A DNA stretch of 64,000 bases from Coralloluteibacterium stylophorae (GCF_018122625.2 NZ_JAGQFT020000010.1:1-64000), one strand, 5' to 3'; numbered from the stretch's first letter, positions 21,260 through 30,216 are shown. The notes: generated by a model not told the origin, from the letters alone. Numbers and translations: made by a program.

Positions 21260-22168
21260 TCAAAGGACTGGCTCTTCATCGACCGGTGCGGCCTCGTCTT
21301 TCACCCGCTCGATGAACCGCTTCATCGGCTCGGAGGGTTCGCCATGGCGGCGCAGCAGGTAGGTAGAGAGCATCGGTGCGGTGCCGGCCAGGGGACGAAT
21401 GGAGATGTCCGGGCGCTGTAGCGTCTGCACCTGCGAGGCGATGGCGAAACCGATGCCGTAGCCCGCGCCGACCAGGGTCAGCATCACGCCCAGGCTGGTC
21501 ACTTCATCGACCAGCTTGAGGGGCGTGCCTGCGTCCTGCAGCAGCGCTTGAATCTGATGGCGGCAGCCCGATCCCGATTCGGGATGGCACAGAACCAGCG
21601 GGAACTTCAAGGCTTCGGCCAGCGGCACCTGCACGTGTGCCAGCAAGGGGTGGCGTGCGGGCACGATCACCGACAGCGGATCGGTCCACACCGGCTCGGC
21701 GACGAGGCCATCATGCACCGCGTTTGACAAGCCAAAGCCGATGTCCAGAAGATCGTTGTGCAGCATCTTGAGTTGCTGCGCGAACGGCAGCTCGAAGACG
21801 CGAATCTCCAGCTCGGGCTCGTCCTCGCGGCTGCGTGCCAGTAAGGTGGCGATGCGGGGCTGCGCCAGGCTGTCGCAGATGGCGATGCGCAGGTGGCCCT
21901 GGTAGCCCTGCGCCGCCGCCTTGGCGCTCTTGACTGCCTGCTCCACGGTGGCCAGCACGCGCCGGCATTCGCCGAGGAACACCTGGCCGGCCCAGGTCAG
22001 CCGCGTCAGGCGTGTGCTGCGGTCGAACAGCTGCACGCCAAGCTGGCTTTCCAGGTCGCGCATCGCACGCGACACAGGCGATTGCTCGATGCCCAGACGC
22101 TCGGCTGCACGGGCCAGATGCAGTTCTTCCGCAACTGCGACGAAGTAACGCAGCAATCTGAAATCCAA
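21260..22168 (-). CDS. LysR-family regulator near the ICE end
   Basis: This 302-aa LysR-type regulator has an N-terminal winged HTH (DFRLLRYFVAVAEELHLARAAERLGIEQSPVSR) and a substrate-binding-like effector domain. The best start is a TTG at 22168, giving MDFRLLRYF, which is the usual LysR beginning. A perfect AGGAGG lies 5 bases before it, whereas a GTG two codons earlier touches the Shine-Dalgarno. ICEclc carries a LysR activator (TciR) near the same end that triggers the transfer cascade. A TciR role here is inference from position. Confidence 0.88.
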   Translation of the reverse strand: MDFRLLRYFVAVAEELHLARAAERLGIEQSPVSRAMRDLESQLGVQLFDRSTRLTRLTWAGQVFLGECRRVLATVEQAVKSAKAAAQGYQGHLRIAICDSLAQPRIATLLARSREDEPELEIRVFELPFAQQLKMLHNDLLDIGFGLSNAVHDGLVAEPVWTDPLSVIVPARHPLLAHVQVPLAEALKFPLVLCHPESGSGCRHQIQALLQDAGTPLKLVDEVTSLGVMLTLVGAGYGIGFAIASQVQTLQRPDISIRPLAGTAPMLSTYLLRRHGEPSEPMKRFIERVKDEAAPVDEEPVL

Positions 22169-22234
22169 GGCCACCTCCTGTTTGTCTTCTTCTGGTTCGG
22201 CCTCTCGGGCGCCAGCATCTCGATCCGCATCCCG

Positions 22235-22767
22235 TCAGCACCTCCTTCGATGGCATCGCTTCGAAGCACTCATGCCTGTCTGGAACAGTCCCGTCGCCGA
22301 CACGCGCGGAACAGGCCGGCGCACACAGCCCGGGCATGGAATGCTGATGGTCAGTGTGCTGCGTCCGCAACGCTGGTAAATCAGCCAGTGTGCCGGGCAC
22401 GCGCGCAGGCGCGCACGCGGGCTGGTGTCCGCGATCGGTGCAGCCGACGACGACACGCCGGCGTCAGGGCGGGCGTGTCGATGCAGTTTCATGGGGGTGT
22501 CTTTCGGCTCACCCCGGTCATGGCCTGGTCGGTCACGAAGCTCAGCTCCAACACCCCAGACTTCTGCGTAGCCGCCATCCCCTGGGCGACGCGCTCGTAG
22601 ATCCACCAGGCGGTCGCCGCGGATGAAGTCCTCGGGCTGCGGGTGACGCGGCGCGGAGGCCTGCAGCCGCTGCGCGAGCTGCTCGTCGCCCATGCGTTCG
22701 TCGTCCAGGACACGCTGCCGTGGGTGGTGACGGACAGGTTCGCCACGTCGGGCTTGATCGGCTTCAC
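22235..22767 (-). pseudogene. frameshifted small-gene remnant(s)
   Basis: Starting at a GTG at 22767, coding-like sequence begins KPIKPDVANLSVTTHGSVSW. It appears to continue in another frame as DDERMGDEQLAQRLQASAP and EDFIRGDRLVD. It then returns to the first frame as IYERVAQGMAATQKSGVLELSF and ends at 22489. A second open frame starts in an ATGA overlap at 22492 (86 codons, Cys-rich, weak coding character). Two compensating shifts suggest a decayed or mis-sequenced gene. No family is recognised. Confidence 0.35.
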
Positions 22768-22993
22768 TCCATTCAGACACAGATGCTAATAAGAATTATT
22801 ATTGATTGTCCGTGGTTTTGTGTGATATGGCAACACCAATGGAATAACCCGGCTTTCAGACGCCGCCTCGTGCCGGCGACTGAAGGCCGGATGGCGGCAA
22901 CTGGAAGCCTCTGTGACCGGCATAGCCACCGGGAAGCACTCATGCGGTTCCCTGCGGCCAGAGGAATGGACTCCACTTTCTGGGGGGAAGTAC
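22768..22993. promoter_or_regulatory. AT-rich divergent promoter region with palindrome
   Basis: This spacer separates the minus-strand genes from the second LysR gene. It holds AATAA-gaa-TTATT at 22789-22801, a symmetric AT-rich site suited to LysR binding, and is much more AT-rich than its surroundings. LysR regulators usually bind divergent promoters like this. No single -35/-10 pair stands out. Confidence 0.45.
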
Positions 22994-23905
22994 ATGAACT
23001 TACGCCATCTTCGCTGTTTCATAGCCGTGGCCGAAGAGTTGCACTTTGGCCGGGCGGCACGGCGGCTGCATGTGGAGCAGTCGCCCCTGTCGCGCACGAT
23101 CCGCCAACTGGAGGCCGACCTGGGCGTGGCGCTGCTAGAGCGCACGCCGCGCGGCGTGCGCCTGACCCCGGCCGGGCAGGTGTTTCTGGAGGAGGCCCGG
23201 CGCGTGCTGCTGACCCTTGAGCAAGCCCAGACCAAGACGCGGGCGGTGGCGGTGGGACACCGGGGCACCCTGCGCATCGCCCTGGCCGGCGGCGTCGGGC
23301 GGACCCGGCTGTCGGCGCTGCTCGCGCTGTGCCGCGAGGAGGCGCCGGAAGTGGGCATCCGGCTGTTCGAGGCGCCGCTGTCGCAGGTGGTGGGCGGCCT
23401 GGGCAACGACCTGTACGACGCGGCCTTTGCGATGGCCGGCGAGATGGCGGCCGGGGTGGTCGCCAGGCCGGTGTGGCAAGATCCACTGGTGGTGGCCATA
23501 CCCGCGCGGCACCCCTTGCTGGCGCACAAGCGGGTACCGCTGGACGAGGTGGTGGGCTACCCGCTGGTGCTGTGTCACCCGCAGGTGTGTGCGGAGTGCA
23601 GCCGGCAATGCGAGCGCCTGCTGCGCCTGGTGGAGACACCGCCGGTCGTGGCCGAGTACGTGACGACCCACTCGTTGATGCTGGCCCTGGTGGCGGCCGG
23701 CTATGGCGTGGGATTTTCCACCGCGGCGCACGCGGTGGCATGCCGGCAGGCGGACGTAATCGTCCGGCCGCTGGATGAAGACTCGGCGGCGCTGACGACC
23801 TACCTGCTACATGCCGAGGGCGCGATGTCGGAGCCACTGCGCCACTTCATCGACCGTGCGCAGCGTGTCGGCCATATGCCGTTGGATACGCAACGGCTCG
23901 CATGA
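22994..23905 (+). CDS. LysR-family regulator
   Basis: This 303-aa LysR-type regulator has an HTH at residues 1-60 (NLRHLRCFIAVAEELHFGRAARRLHVEQSPLSR) followed by an effector domain. It is clearly a relative of the LysR gene at 21260-22168: both share VAEELH, EQSP.SR, VLCHP and the C-terminal TYLL block, so the pair probably arose by duplication. GGGGGGAAG precedes the ATG. The effector domain has several Cys (HPQVCAECSRQCERLL), an unusual cluster that might make it redox- or metal-sensitive. Confidence 0.9.
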   Translation: MNLRHLRCFIAVAEELHFGRAARRLHVEQSPLSRTIRQLEADLGVALLERTPRGVRLTPAGQVFLEEARRVLLTLEQAQTKTRAVAVGHRGTLRIALAGGVGRTRLSALLALCREEAPEVGIRLFEAPLSQVVGGLGNDLYDAAFAMAGEMAAGVVARPVWQDPLVVAIPARHPLLAHKRVPLDEVVGYPLVLCHPQVCAECSRQCERLLRLVETPPVVAEYVTTHSLMLALVAAGYGVGFSTAAHAVACRQADVIVRPLDEDSAALTTYLLHAEGAMSEPLRHFIDRAQRVGHMPLDTQRLA

Positions 23906-24436
23906 GGCTGTTTCAGGTGGGTTGGCCGATTCCATTTTGGTCAGAGCGCCAGACCTGTTTTGTCAAAGCGGGTTTCCATTGACGCGGTGCACCGGCGCGC
24001 CGCACTCAGGCGTTGCTCGCGGTTGCGGTTGGCATCCTGCAATGAAACTCGCATGCCCATCGTGGCGCGTCACAGCGAAGACGCGCGGCGCAACAGTGCT
24101 TGCCGTATGCGCATCGGCTCTGGCGTGTTGGGCTGATCGAGCTTTACTGGGCCTTTTCCCCTGCAAAGACTTTGGCCTGGTTATCCGGGTCAAGCATGGT
24201 GCCCGCGAATGAAGCTGGTGACAGCATGTTTCGCGGCTTGCGAATTGTGAGTGATGGCGCCATGCGCTGCAAGACGCACATCTCGCAACGAAACCGGCGG
24301 CATCGTCGATGCCACGGTCTTCGCCGCTTCGCCACTTGCTCGTTTCGCCCGGAGATTCCTGGACAGCCACGCACGTCGCCTGTACGGCGGGTGCGCGTGC
24401 GTGGACTCGGTGCGATGACGAATGGAGGCGCGCGAT
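23906..24436. other. 531-base intergenic region upstream of BisR-like gene
   Basis: No convincing gene is seen on either strand. The region separates the LysR gene from the regulatory/partition operon. In ICEclc-type elements the activator of the bisR promoter acts in such a spacer. I see no clear operator or terminator. Confidence 0.5.
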
Positions 24437-25198
24437 ATGCCGAAGTCGAGCAGCCTGGCCGATGGCGCCAAGACCTACTACCGCCCGATCGAGGCGGCAA
24501 TCCGCTGGAGCGGATTGCTGCGCTTCGAGCGGCGCATCCTGGCGACCTTGGGACAGCGGCCTCTGCCGGAGGCAACGGAGTTTCCGCGCTGGCCGATGCT
24601 GCGGTTGAACACCGAAAGAATCTTCGATGCGCTGGCTCACGGCGAGATGCCGTATGGCAAGGAGGGCTTGGTGCGGGACACGCAGGGCCTGGCGATGGAC
24701 GATCCGTCGCTGACGGTGCGGCACGTCGATCTGAAAGCCTGGATGGCGCACTACTACCCCGGCGAGAAACCAGCGTTTCTGTTCGATGAGATCGAGCGTG
24801 CGCTTCACCCGGCGATCAGCCTGGACACAGTGGGCGCATTGCTGGCCGAGCGGGAAGCGATCAAGGCGCGGCTGGCGGAACACTTGGGCGTGCATGAGAC
24901 GCTGCGCGCCGAGCACGAGGCGCTGCGGAAAACGCACGCCGCCTGCGCGGCCGACGCGGAGCGTGCGAACACGCCGGGGCCGCGCAGCGAATCGACCTAC
25001 CTGAACATCGTTGGCGGATTACTGACGCTGCTGCTGGGCAAGTCGCCCAGCGGCACGCCGTATTCCAGCTTCCTGACGCAGGAGGCCATCATCAGCGCGA
25101 TGGTGGCGCACCACGGCAACGCGATGGGCATCACCGAGCGCACCCTGCAGGCCAAGTTCGCACTGGCTCGGCGCAATCTGCAGAGCACAACTTCCTGA
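24437..25198 (+). CDS. BisR-like ICE regulator
   Basis: This 253-aa protein sits directly upstream of alpA, the position of bisR in ICEclc. It has an N-terminal half with YYRPIEAAIRWSGLL and FPRWPMLRLNTERIFDAL. A coiled segment (AEREAIKARLAEHLGVHETLRAEHEALRKTH) and a conserved C-terminus (STYLNIVGGLLTLLLG, ISAMVAHHGNAMGITERTLQAKFALAR) follow. The last block looks like a DNA-binding or oligomerisation segment. In ICEclc, BisR is the second tier of the activation cascade. The identity rests on position and remembered similarity, not on a search. Confidence 0.6.
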   Translation: MPKSSSLADGAKTYYRPIEAAIRWSGLLRFERRILATLGQRPLPEATEFPRWPMLRLNTERIFDALAHGEMPYGKEGLVRDTQGLAMDDPSLTVRHVDLKAWMAHYYPGEKPAFLFDEIERALHPAISLDTVGALLAEREAIKARLAEHLGVHETLRAEHEALRKTHAACAADAERANTPGPRSESTYLNIVGGLLTLLLGKSPSGTPYSSFLTQEAIISAMVAHHGNAMGITERTLQAKFALARRNLQSTTS

Positions 25199-25316
25199 GC
25201 GATGCCAGACCGAATCTGCGGTCGCGGAAACCGCATTTGCGGTGTCTTTCTTCAACGCGGCGTTCTTAATTCGAGTCACGCCAATCAGCGCCACTGAGCG
25301 TTAAGGAGTGACCCTC

Positions 25317-25535
25317 ATGTCTTCGCAGACTACCGCCACGGCGGCACCGACTGAGCACCGCATCCTGCGCCGCGCCGAGGTCGAAGCCAAGACCGGCTTC
25401 AAGCGCGCGCACATCTACAGCCTGATGAAGGAAGGCAAGTTCCCCAAGGCGCTGCGCCTGGGCGTGCGCGCGGTGGGCTGGGACTCGGTGGAGATCGAAC
25501 AGTGGATCGCCGATCGCCTCAAAGAACGCGCCTGA
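25317..25535 (+). CDS. alpA: AlpA-family transcriptional regulator
   Basis: This 72-aa excisionase-like winged HTH protein has HRILRRAEVEAKTGFKRAHIYSLMKEGKFPKALRLGVRAVGWDSVEIEQWI, the complete AlpA domain. The ATG at 25317 is preferred over an upstream GTG because TAAGGAG lies 9 bases before it and touches the GTG. It heads the alpA-parA-parB operon and probably autoregulates the region or promotes excision. Confidence 0.92.
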   Translation: MSSQTTATAAPTEHRILRRAEVEAKTGFKRAHIYSLMKEGKFPKALRLGVRAVGWDSVEIEQWIADRLKERA

Positions 25536-25575
25536 CGCTTCTTCTCGGTTCATGCCATTCGACGAGGAGAAGCTC

Positions 25576-26661
25576 ATGCAGGTGGTGTCCATCATTTCGA
25601 CCAAGGGCGGCGTGGGCAAGACCACGACGGCGGCCAACCTGGGCGGCTTCATCGCCGATGCCGGGCTGCGCGTGCTGCTGCTGGACCTGGACGTGCAGCC
25701 CACGCTGTCGAGCTACTTCACGCTGGACGTGCGCGCGCCCGGCGGCATCTACGAGATGTTGGCCTTCAACGAGCGGCGCATCGAGCAACTGGTGTCGCGC
25801 ACCGCGATCGCGGGCCTGGACCTGGTGCTCTCCAACGACGACCGCGGCGAACTGAACACGCTGCTGCTGCACGCACCGGATGGGCGCCTGCGACTGCGCC
25901 ATTTGCTTCCCGTCTTCCGCACGCACTATGACTTGCTGCTGATCGACACCCAGGGCGCGCGCAGCGTGTTGCTGGAGATGGCGGTGCTGGCGTCCGACTT
26001 GGCGCTGTCGCCGGTGACGCCGGAAATCCTCGCGGCGCGCGAGCTGCGCCGCGGCACGCTGCAACTGATCGAGGACATCGCGCCGTATCGGCACCTGGGC
26101 ATCGAGCCGCCGCCGCTGCGCCTGCTCATCAACCGTGTGCATCCGGTGTCGTCGAACGCGCGGTTGGTCCAGCAGGCGCTGCGACAGGTGTTCCTGGAAC
26201 AGGCCGGCGTGCAGGTGCTGGGCACCGACGTGCCGGCCATCGAAGCCTATCCGCGCGCTGCGACACGAGGGTTGCCGGTGCATCGGGTGGAGTACCGGCA
26301 GCCGGCGGGGCGCACGGCGCCCGCGGCGCTGGACACCATGCGCACGCTGGCCGGCGAGCTGTTCCCCGCGTGGCAGGAGCGCTTCGCGCTGGTCACCGGC
26401 CGGGGCGATGCGGGAGGGCCGGCCATGGCGGGCGCGCATGAACTGGCGCGCGGCCGTGAACGGCTGCGCGCGCTGATCGAGTTCGCGCTGGGCGAAGGCT
26501 GGCGCGTGGTGCGCACGTCCGGCGGGCACCTGAAATTCACGAAACCAGGCTGCGCGTCGATCTACACCAGCTCGACTGCGAGCGACTACCGTGCCGACCG
26601 CAATGCCCGCGCGCAGCTTCGCCGCGCCGACCGGCAGGCGCAGGAGAACGGCCGTGGCTGA
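25576..26661 (+). CDS. parA: ParA ATPase with C-terminal Shi/HicA-like tail
   Basis: This 361-aa protein has a Walker-type partition ATPase over the first ~275 residues (VSIISTKGGVGKTTTAANLGG with the deviant Walker A at 10-17, LLIDTQGA, VLLLDLD). The start at 25576 has GAGGAG 8 bases upstream, while the in-frame ATG at 25552 lacks one. The last ~75 residues (MAGAHELARGRERLRALIEF, VVRTSGGHLKFTKPGC, SIYTSSTASDYR) resemble the separate small shi product of ICEclc and have a HicA-like GGHxKF strand. Here both are in one frame without a stop. Confidence 0.9.
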   Translation: MQVVSIISTKGGVGKTTTAANLGGFIADAGLRVLLLDLDVQPTLSSYFTLDVRAPGGIYEMLAFNERRIEQLVSRTAIAGLDLVLSNDDRGELNTLLLHAPDGRLRLRHLLPVFRTHYDLLLIDTQGARSVLLEMAVLASDLALSPVTPEILAARELRRGTLQLIEDIAPYRHLGIEPPPLRLLINRVHPVSSNARLVQQALRQVFLEQAGVQVLGTDVPAIEAYPRAATRGLPVHRVEYRQPAGRTAPAALDTMRTLAGELFPAWQERFALVTGRGDAGGPAMAGAHELARGRERLRALIEFALGEGWRVVRTSGGHLKFTKPGCASIYTSSTASDYRADRNARAQLRRADRQAQENGRG

Positions 26662-28312
26662 GCTGACGCCGCAGGACATGGCTGCCAAGCTGCTGGCCAC
26701 CGGCTTCGAGCGCAGCGGCCCTTCGGCCGCGACCTTGAGCGACCCCATCGCCGACACGCCGATGGTGGTGACGCTGGACCAGTTGCGGCCCTACGACCAC
26801 GACCCCCGCGTGACGCGCAACCCGGCCTATGCGGAGATCAAGGCTTCCATCCGCGAACGCGGGCTGGACGCGCCCCCCGCGATCACGCGCAGGCCGGGCG
26901 AGGCGCACTACATCATTCGCAACGGCGGCAACACGCGGCTGGCGATCCTGCGCGAGTTGTGGAGCGAGACCAAGGATGAACGCTTCTTCCGCATTGCATG
27001 CCTGTTCCGCCCGTGGCCGGCGCGCGGCGAAATCGTGGCGCTGACCGGGCATCTGGCCGAGAACGAGCTGCGCGGCGGGCTGACCTTCATCGAGCGGGCG
27101 TTGGGCATCGAGAAGGCGCGCGAGTTCTACGAGCAGGAAAGCGGCCAGGCGCTGTCGCAGAGCGAACTCGCGCGGCGGCTGACTGCCGACGGCTATCCGG
27201 TGCCGCAGTCACACATCAGCCGCATGAACGATGCGGTGCGCTATCTGCTTCCGGCGATCCCGACGCTGTTGTACGGCGGATTGGGCCGGCATCAGGTGGA
27301 CCGACTCGCGGTGCTGCGCAAGGCGTGCGAGCGCACCTGGGAGCGGCGTGCGCTGGGTCGCACCGTGGCCGTGGAATTCGCCACCTTGTTTCAGGACGTG
27401 CTGACGCAGTTCGACACTCAGCCGGACGACTTCTCGCCGCAGCGGGTGGAGGACGAGCTCGTGGGCCAGATGGCCGAGCTGCTGGAGGCGGACTACGACA
27501 CGCTGGCGCTGGAGATCAACGACAGCGAAAGCCGCCAGCGTGCGCTGTCCAGCGAACCGGCGGCGCCGACGCCCCCGGCAGCGCCTGTCTTGCCTGCTGC
27601 ACCGCCCTCGCCGGTCTCCGCGCCTCGGCAGCCACCCGCCTCGTCTGTGCCGCGCGACACCACGCCGGTCGCGCCTCCGGCGCCAGCAGCAACACCGCCT
27701 GCACCGCCCGGAGCGCCGGAGGAACAGCACGGGCAACGCGACGAGCGTCTGCAAGGGCACATCGTGACACCGGCACCGACCACCGAGCGCCTGCTGTCCA
27801 TCCAACGGATGGTCGCGGACCAGCTCGGCGACAAGCTGCCCGACTTCGAGGCCGACGCGCTGCGTGCGATCCCCGTGCAGGCTGGCGGGCTCTATCCCAT
27901 CTCGGACGTCTGGTACATCGAGCCGGGGCTGGACGCGCCGGATCGCCTGCGCGTGCACATCGCGCAGTTCGCGCGCGAGATCGCCGGGGACGCGGCGGTG
28001 GCCGACCACATCGAGGCCAGCGTCGGCGGCATCGGCTTCGTCTGCGTGGTGCCGGCCGTGGGCCAGGCGAAAGCGCTGCCGGCGTTCGCGCGGGCGGTGC
28101 TCACCCTGCTGCATGCGCTGAGTGCGGCGCCGCCCGCCGCGAACGGATTGGACCGCGCGCGGCTGGCCGACGAGCTGGCGGCGCTGCTCCATGGCCACGG
28201 CGGCTCGGCCACACGCCTGAGCGATGCTGCGCTGGTGAAGCTGTTCCGTCTGCTGCGCCTGGCGCGCCGGCTGCTGGACCTGCAAGCCGGCGAAGCGGGC
28301 CAGGAATCCTGA
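26654..28312 (+). CDS. parB: ParB-family protein (BisD-like)
   Basis: This 552-aa protein has an N-terminal ParB/Srx domain (TLDQLRPYDHDPRVTRNPAY, RNGGNTRLAILREL, GHLAENELRGGLTFIERA) and an HTH (SQSELARRLTADGYPVPQSHISRM). A Pro/Ala-rich linker spans about residues 300-365, and a C-terminal domain follows. The GTG start has AGGAGA 6 bases before it and overlaps parA by 8 bases. In ICEclc the ParB homologue (BisD) works with BisC as the master activator of late promoters. That role is inferred for this copy. Confidence 0.9.
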   Translation: MAELTPQDMAAKLLATGFERSGPSAATLSDPIADTPMVVTLDQLRPYDHDPRVTRNPAYAEIKASIRERGLDAPPAITRRPGEAHYIIRNGGNTRLAILRELWSETKDERFFRIACLFRPWPARGEIVALTGHLAENELRGGLTFIERALGIEKAREFYEQESGQALSQSELARRLTADGYPVPQSHISRMNDAVRYLLPAIPTLLYGGLGRHQVDRLAVLRKACERTWERRALGRTVAVEFATLFQDVLTQFDTQPDDFSPQRVEDELVGQMAELLEADYDTLALEINDSESRQRALSSEPAAPTPPAAPVLPAAPPSPVSAPRQPPASSVPRDTTPVAPPAPAATPPAPPGAPEEQHGQRDERLQGHIVTPAPTTERLLSIQRMVADQLGDKLPDFEADALRAIPVQAGGLYPISDVWYIEPGLDAPDRLRVHIAQFAREIAGDAAVADHIEASVGGIGFVCVVPAVGQAKALPAFARAVLTLLHALSAAPPAANGLDRARLADELAALLHGHGGSATRLSDAALVKLFRLLRLARRLLDLQAGEAGQES

Positions 28313-28329
28313 GCGCAGGAGGCTCTCGC

Positions 28330-28890
28330 ATGTCGGCACCGCACCCGCTCAACCAGGCCGTGATCGCCCAGGCCCTGCATGACCTGCGCAACGGCCAGTT
28401 GCGCCGCTGCAAGGCCATGGGCTTCGGCGAGGAGGAGCTGGATGCGCTGAAGCACCCCGAGCTCGTGAGCATGCTGGTGAATGCCACGGTGTCGTGGTGT
28501 TCGGTGTCGGTGAACCGGGAAGTGTTGAAGCGGCTGCTGAGCCAGGTGCACGACGTGGAGCGGGAGATCGCCACGGTGGACCGCATGCTGCGCCTGGGGG
28601 CGAGCACGGAGATGGTCAGCAAGTTCTACGGCCTCACGCATCAGGAAGTGGCGCTGCGCCGCGACATCCTCGGGCTGCCCAAGCGCAAGGGCCGGCATCC
28701 GGTGCTCGACGAGGCGCAGGACGTGGCCTTGTGGAAGCGCTGGAAGGCCGGCGTCTCCGAGCGCCATATCGCCCTGACCGACGACATGGCGATGCTGGCG
28801 CTGACCATGGATCTGGCCGAGGCCATGACCCTGCCCATGTCGGTGATCTGGTCGGCGATACGGAACTGGATCGACCAGGGGCTGGTGTAG
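28330..28890 (+). CDS. DUF2857 protein (BisC/FlhC-like activator subunit)
   Basis: This 186-aa DUF2857 protein has NQAVIAQALHDLRNGQLRRCKAMGF, MLRLGASTEMVSKFYGLTHQEVALRRDILGLPKRKGRHP and the C-terminal SVIWSAIRNWIDQGLV. The middle block is a helix-turn-helix of FlhC type. It follows parB by 17 bases. I believe this is the equivalent of ICEclc BisC, the partner of BisD in activating integrase and transfer promoters. The equivalence is from memory of that system. Confidence 0.75.
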   Translation: MSAPHPLNQAVIAQALHDLRNGQLRRCKAMGFGEEELDALKHPELVSMLVNATVSWCSVSVNREVLKRLLSQVHDVEREIATVDRMLRLGASTEMVSKFYGLTHQEVALRRDILGLPKRKGRHPVLDEAQDVALWKRWKAGVSERHIALTDDMAMLALTMDLAEAMTLPMSVIWSAIRNWIDQGLV

Positions 28891-28892
28891 CC

Positions 28893-30086
28893 ATGACCAC
28901 GGGCAGCGCATCACGGCGCGATGGCCCGGTTGCGCTGTCGGCGTTGTTCGACGAGGCGCTGCGGCACCTTGAGCCGAAGGAACCGGCGCAGGGCACGGCG
29001 CCGAGCCAGGACGGCTTTCTCTACAGCGGCAACCGCCATGAGAGCGTGCCGCGCCGACTGTTCCTCGACCGACGCCTGACGCCGCTGGAGCGCAACGCCT
29101 GGCAGGTGTTCCGCCTGCAGCTCAACGACGACGGCGTGACCGCCTTTCCCACCTACGACCAATTGCGCCCCTACCTGGCCTCGATGCCGTGCGCGGCGCA
29201 GGCATCGCACGAGACCGTGGCGCGCGCCCTGACGCTGTTGCGGCTGACGCGCTGGCTGAGCCTGGTGCGACGACAGCGCGACCCGAAGACCGGCCGCATC
29301 CAAGGCAACCTCTACGTGCTGCACGACGAACCGCTGTCGCCCTTCGAGGCGATGCAGCTCGATGCCGACTACCTCGGCCTGGTCAGCCAGGCGCTGACCC
29401 ATGCCGCCAAGGCGGTGCAGATCGTGGGCATGAACACGCTCAAGGAGATTGCCGAAGACCCGCTGCTCAGCGGCCGCACATTGCCGACCCGCTTGCAGGT
29501 GCTGGCGCAGCGCATGGCGCTGCATGGCTGGACGACGCCAGGTTATCCACAGGAGGGTGCGGACCACGAATCCGAAGAAGGCCAGGAAGCCCTTCTTCGG
29601 AATGCTGCGCGCCCGTCTTCGGAATCCGAAGCAGGACCGAAACCCGCGCCGGACGGCTCTCTTCGGATTCCGAAGGAGGACCGTACAGTACGTAATGATC
29701 GTATAAATGAAGTACGTACAGTACCGCGCGCGAGGGCCTTGCAGAACCTGCGGCTACCCGAGCGTTTCCTGCGCTTGAAGGACGAGCAGCAGGCCGGCGC
29801 GCTGGTGGCGCTGCAGCAGGTGGACGAGGCGCTGAGGCAGGCCGTTCTCGACGAGTGGGCGGCACGCTGCCACAACAGCGCGGTACGCAACCCGGCCGGC
29901 TACCTGTTTGGCATCATCCAGAAGGCGATCCGCGGGGAGTTCAAGGCCTGGGCCGGAGAAAGTGCATCGGCACCGCCAGCGCCCCCGTCACCTGCGCCCT
30001 CGTCACCGCCGGCATCCCGTGCGGCTGACCCCGAGGTCGCACGTGCCTACCTGGCTCAGCTCCGAGAAGCCTTGCGTGATCGCTGA
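28893..30086 (+). CDS. STY4528-family ICE replication protein
   Basis: This 397-aa protein matches the STY4528 pathogenicity-island replication family. The N-terminal conserved part includes HESVPRRLFLDRRLTPLERNAWQVF, a winged HTH (FPTYDQLRPYLASMPCAAQASHETVARALTLLRLTRW) and NLYVLHDEPLSPFEAMQLDADYL. Residues about 215-285 form a charged linker encoded by DNA full of inverted repeats and an AT-rich tract. The C-terminus RNPAGYLFGIIQKAIRGEFKAWA is also conserved. It starts 2 bases after DUF2857. Confidence 0.85.
   Translation: MTTGSASRRDGPVALSALFDEALRHLEPKEPAQGTAPSQDGFLYSGNRHESVPRRLFLDRRLTPLERNAWQVFRLQLNDDGVTAFPTYDQLRPYLASMPCAAQASHETVARALTLLRLTRWLSLVRRQRDPKTGRIQGNLYVLHDEPLSPFEAMQLDADYLGLVSQALTHAAKAVQIVGMNTLKEIAEDPLLSGRTLPTRLQVLAQRMALHGWTTPGYPQEGADHESEEGQEALLRNAARPSSESEAGPKPAPDGSLRIPKEDRTVRNDRINEVRTVPRARALQNLRLPERFLRLKDEQQAGALVALQQVDEALRQAVLDEWAARCHNSAVRNPAGYLFGIIQKAIRGEFKAWAGESASAPPAPPSPAPSSPPASRAADPEVARAYLAQLREALRDR
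29543..29724. other. candidate replication origin inside the replication gene
   Basis: The segment holds a perfect DnaA box TTATCCACA (29543-29551). It also holds a 10-bp inverted repeat CCGAAGAAGG/CCTTCTTCGG (29572-29600) and two CTTCGGA-n-TCCGAAG palindromes (29617-29631, 29661-29675). Two GTACAGTAC copies (29683-29691, 29716-29724) flank a 24-base AT-rich tract. Such density of symmetric sites next to a DnaA box is origin-like, but function is inference. Confidence 0.5.
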
Positions 30087-30092
30087 TGTTGA

Positions 30093-30109
30093 CTATCCCC
30101 AGGGGATAG
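30093..30109. repeat. 17-bp palindrome, copy 1
   Basis: CTATCCCCAGGGGATAG, 8-bp arms around a single A, located 124 bases before the HEPN/OST-HTH gene. Identical copies lie at 31128 and 33047. It is a likely binding site for an ICE regulator such as the ParB/BisD-type protein. Confidence 0.7.
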
Positions 30110-30216
30110 ATGGAACAGACATCTTTCCGCCGCGCTCGATTGTCGCCCGCCGAATGACAGGCGAAACTGTCGCCTGTGAATCAGACGAGGACAGCCACGC
30201 ACGAGCCCGGCCGACG

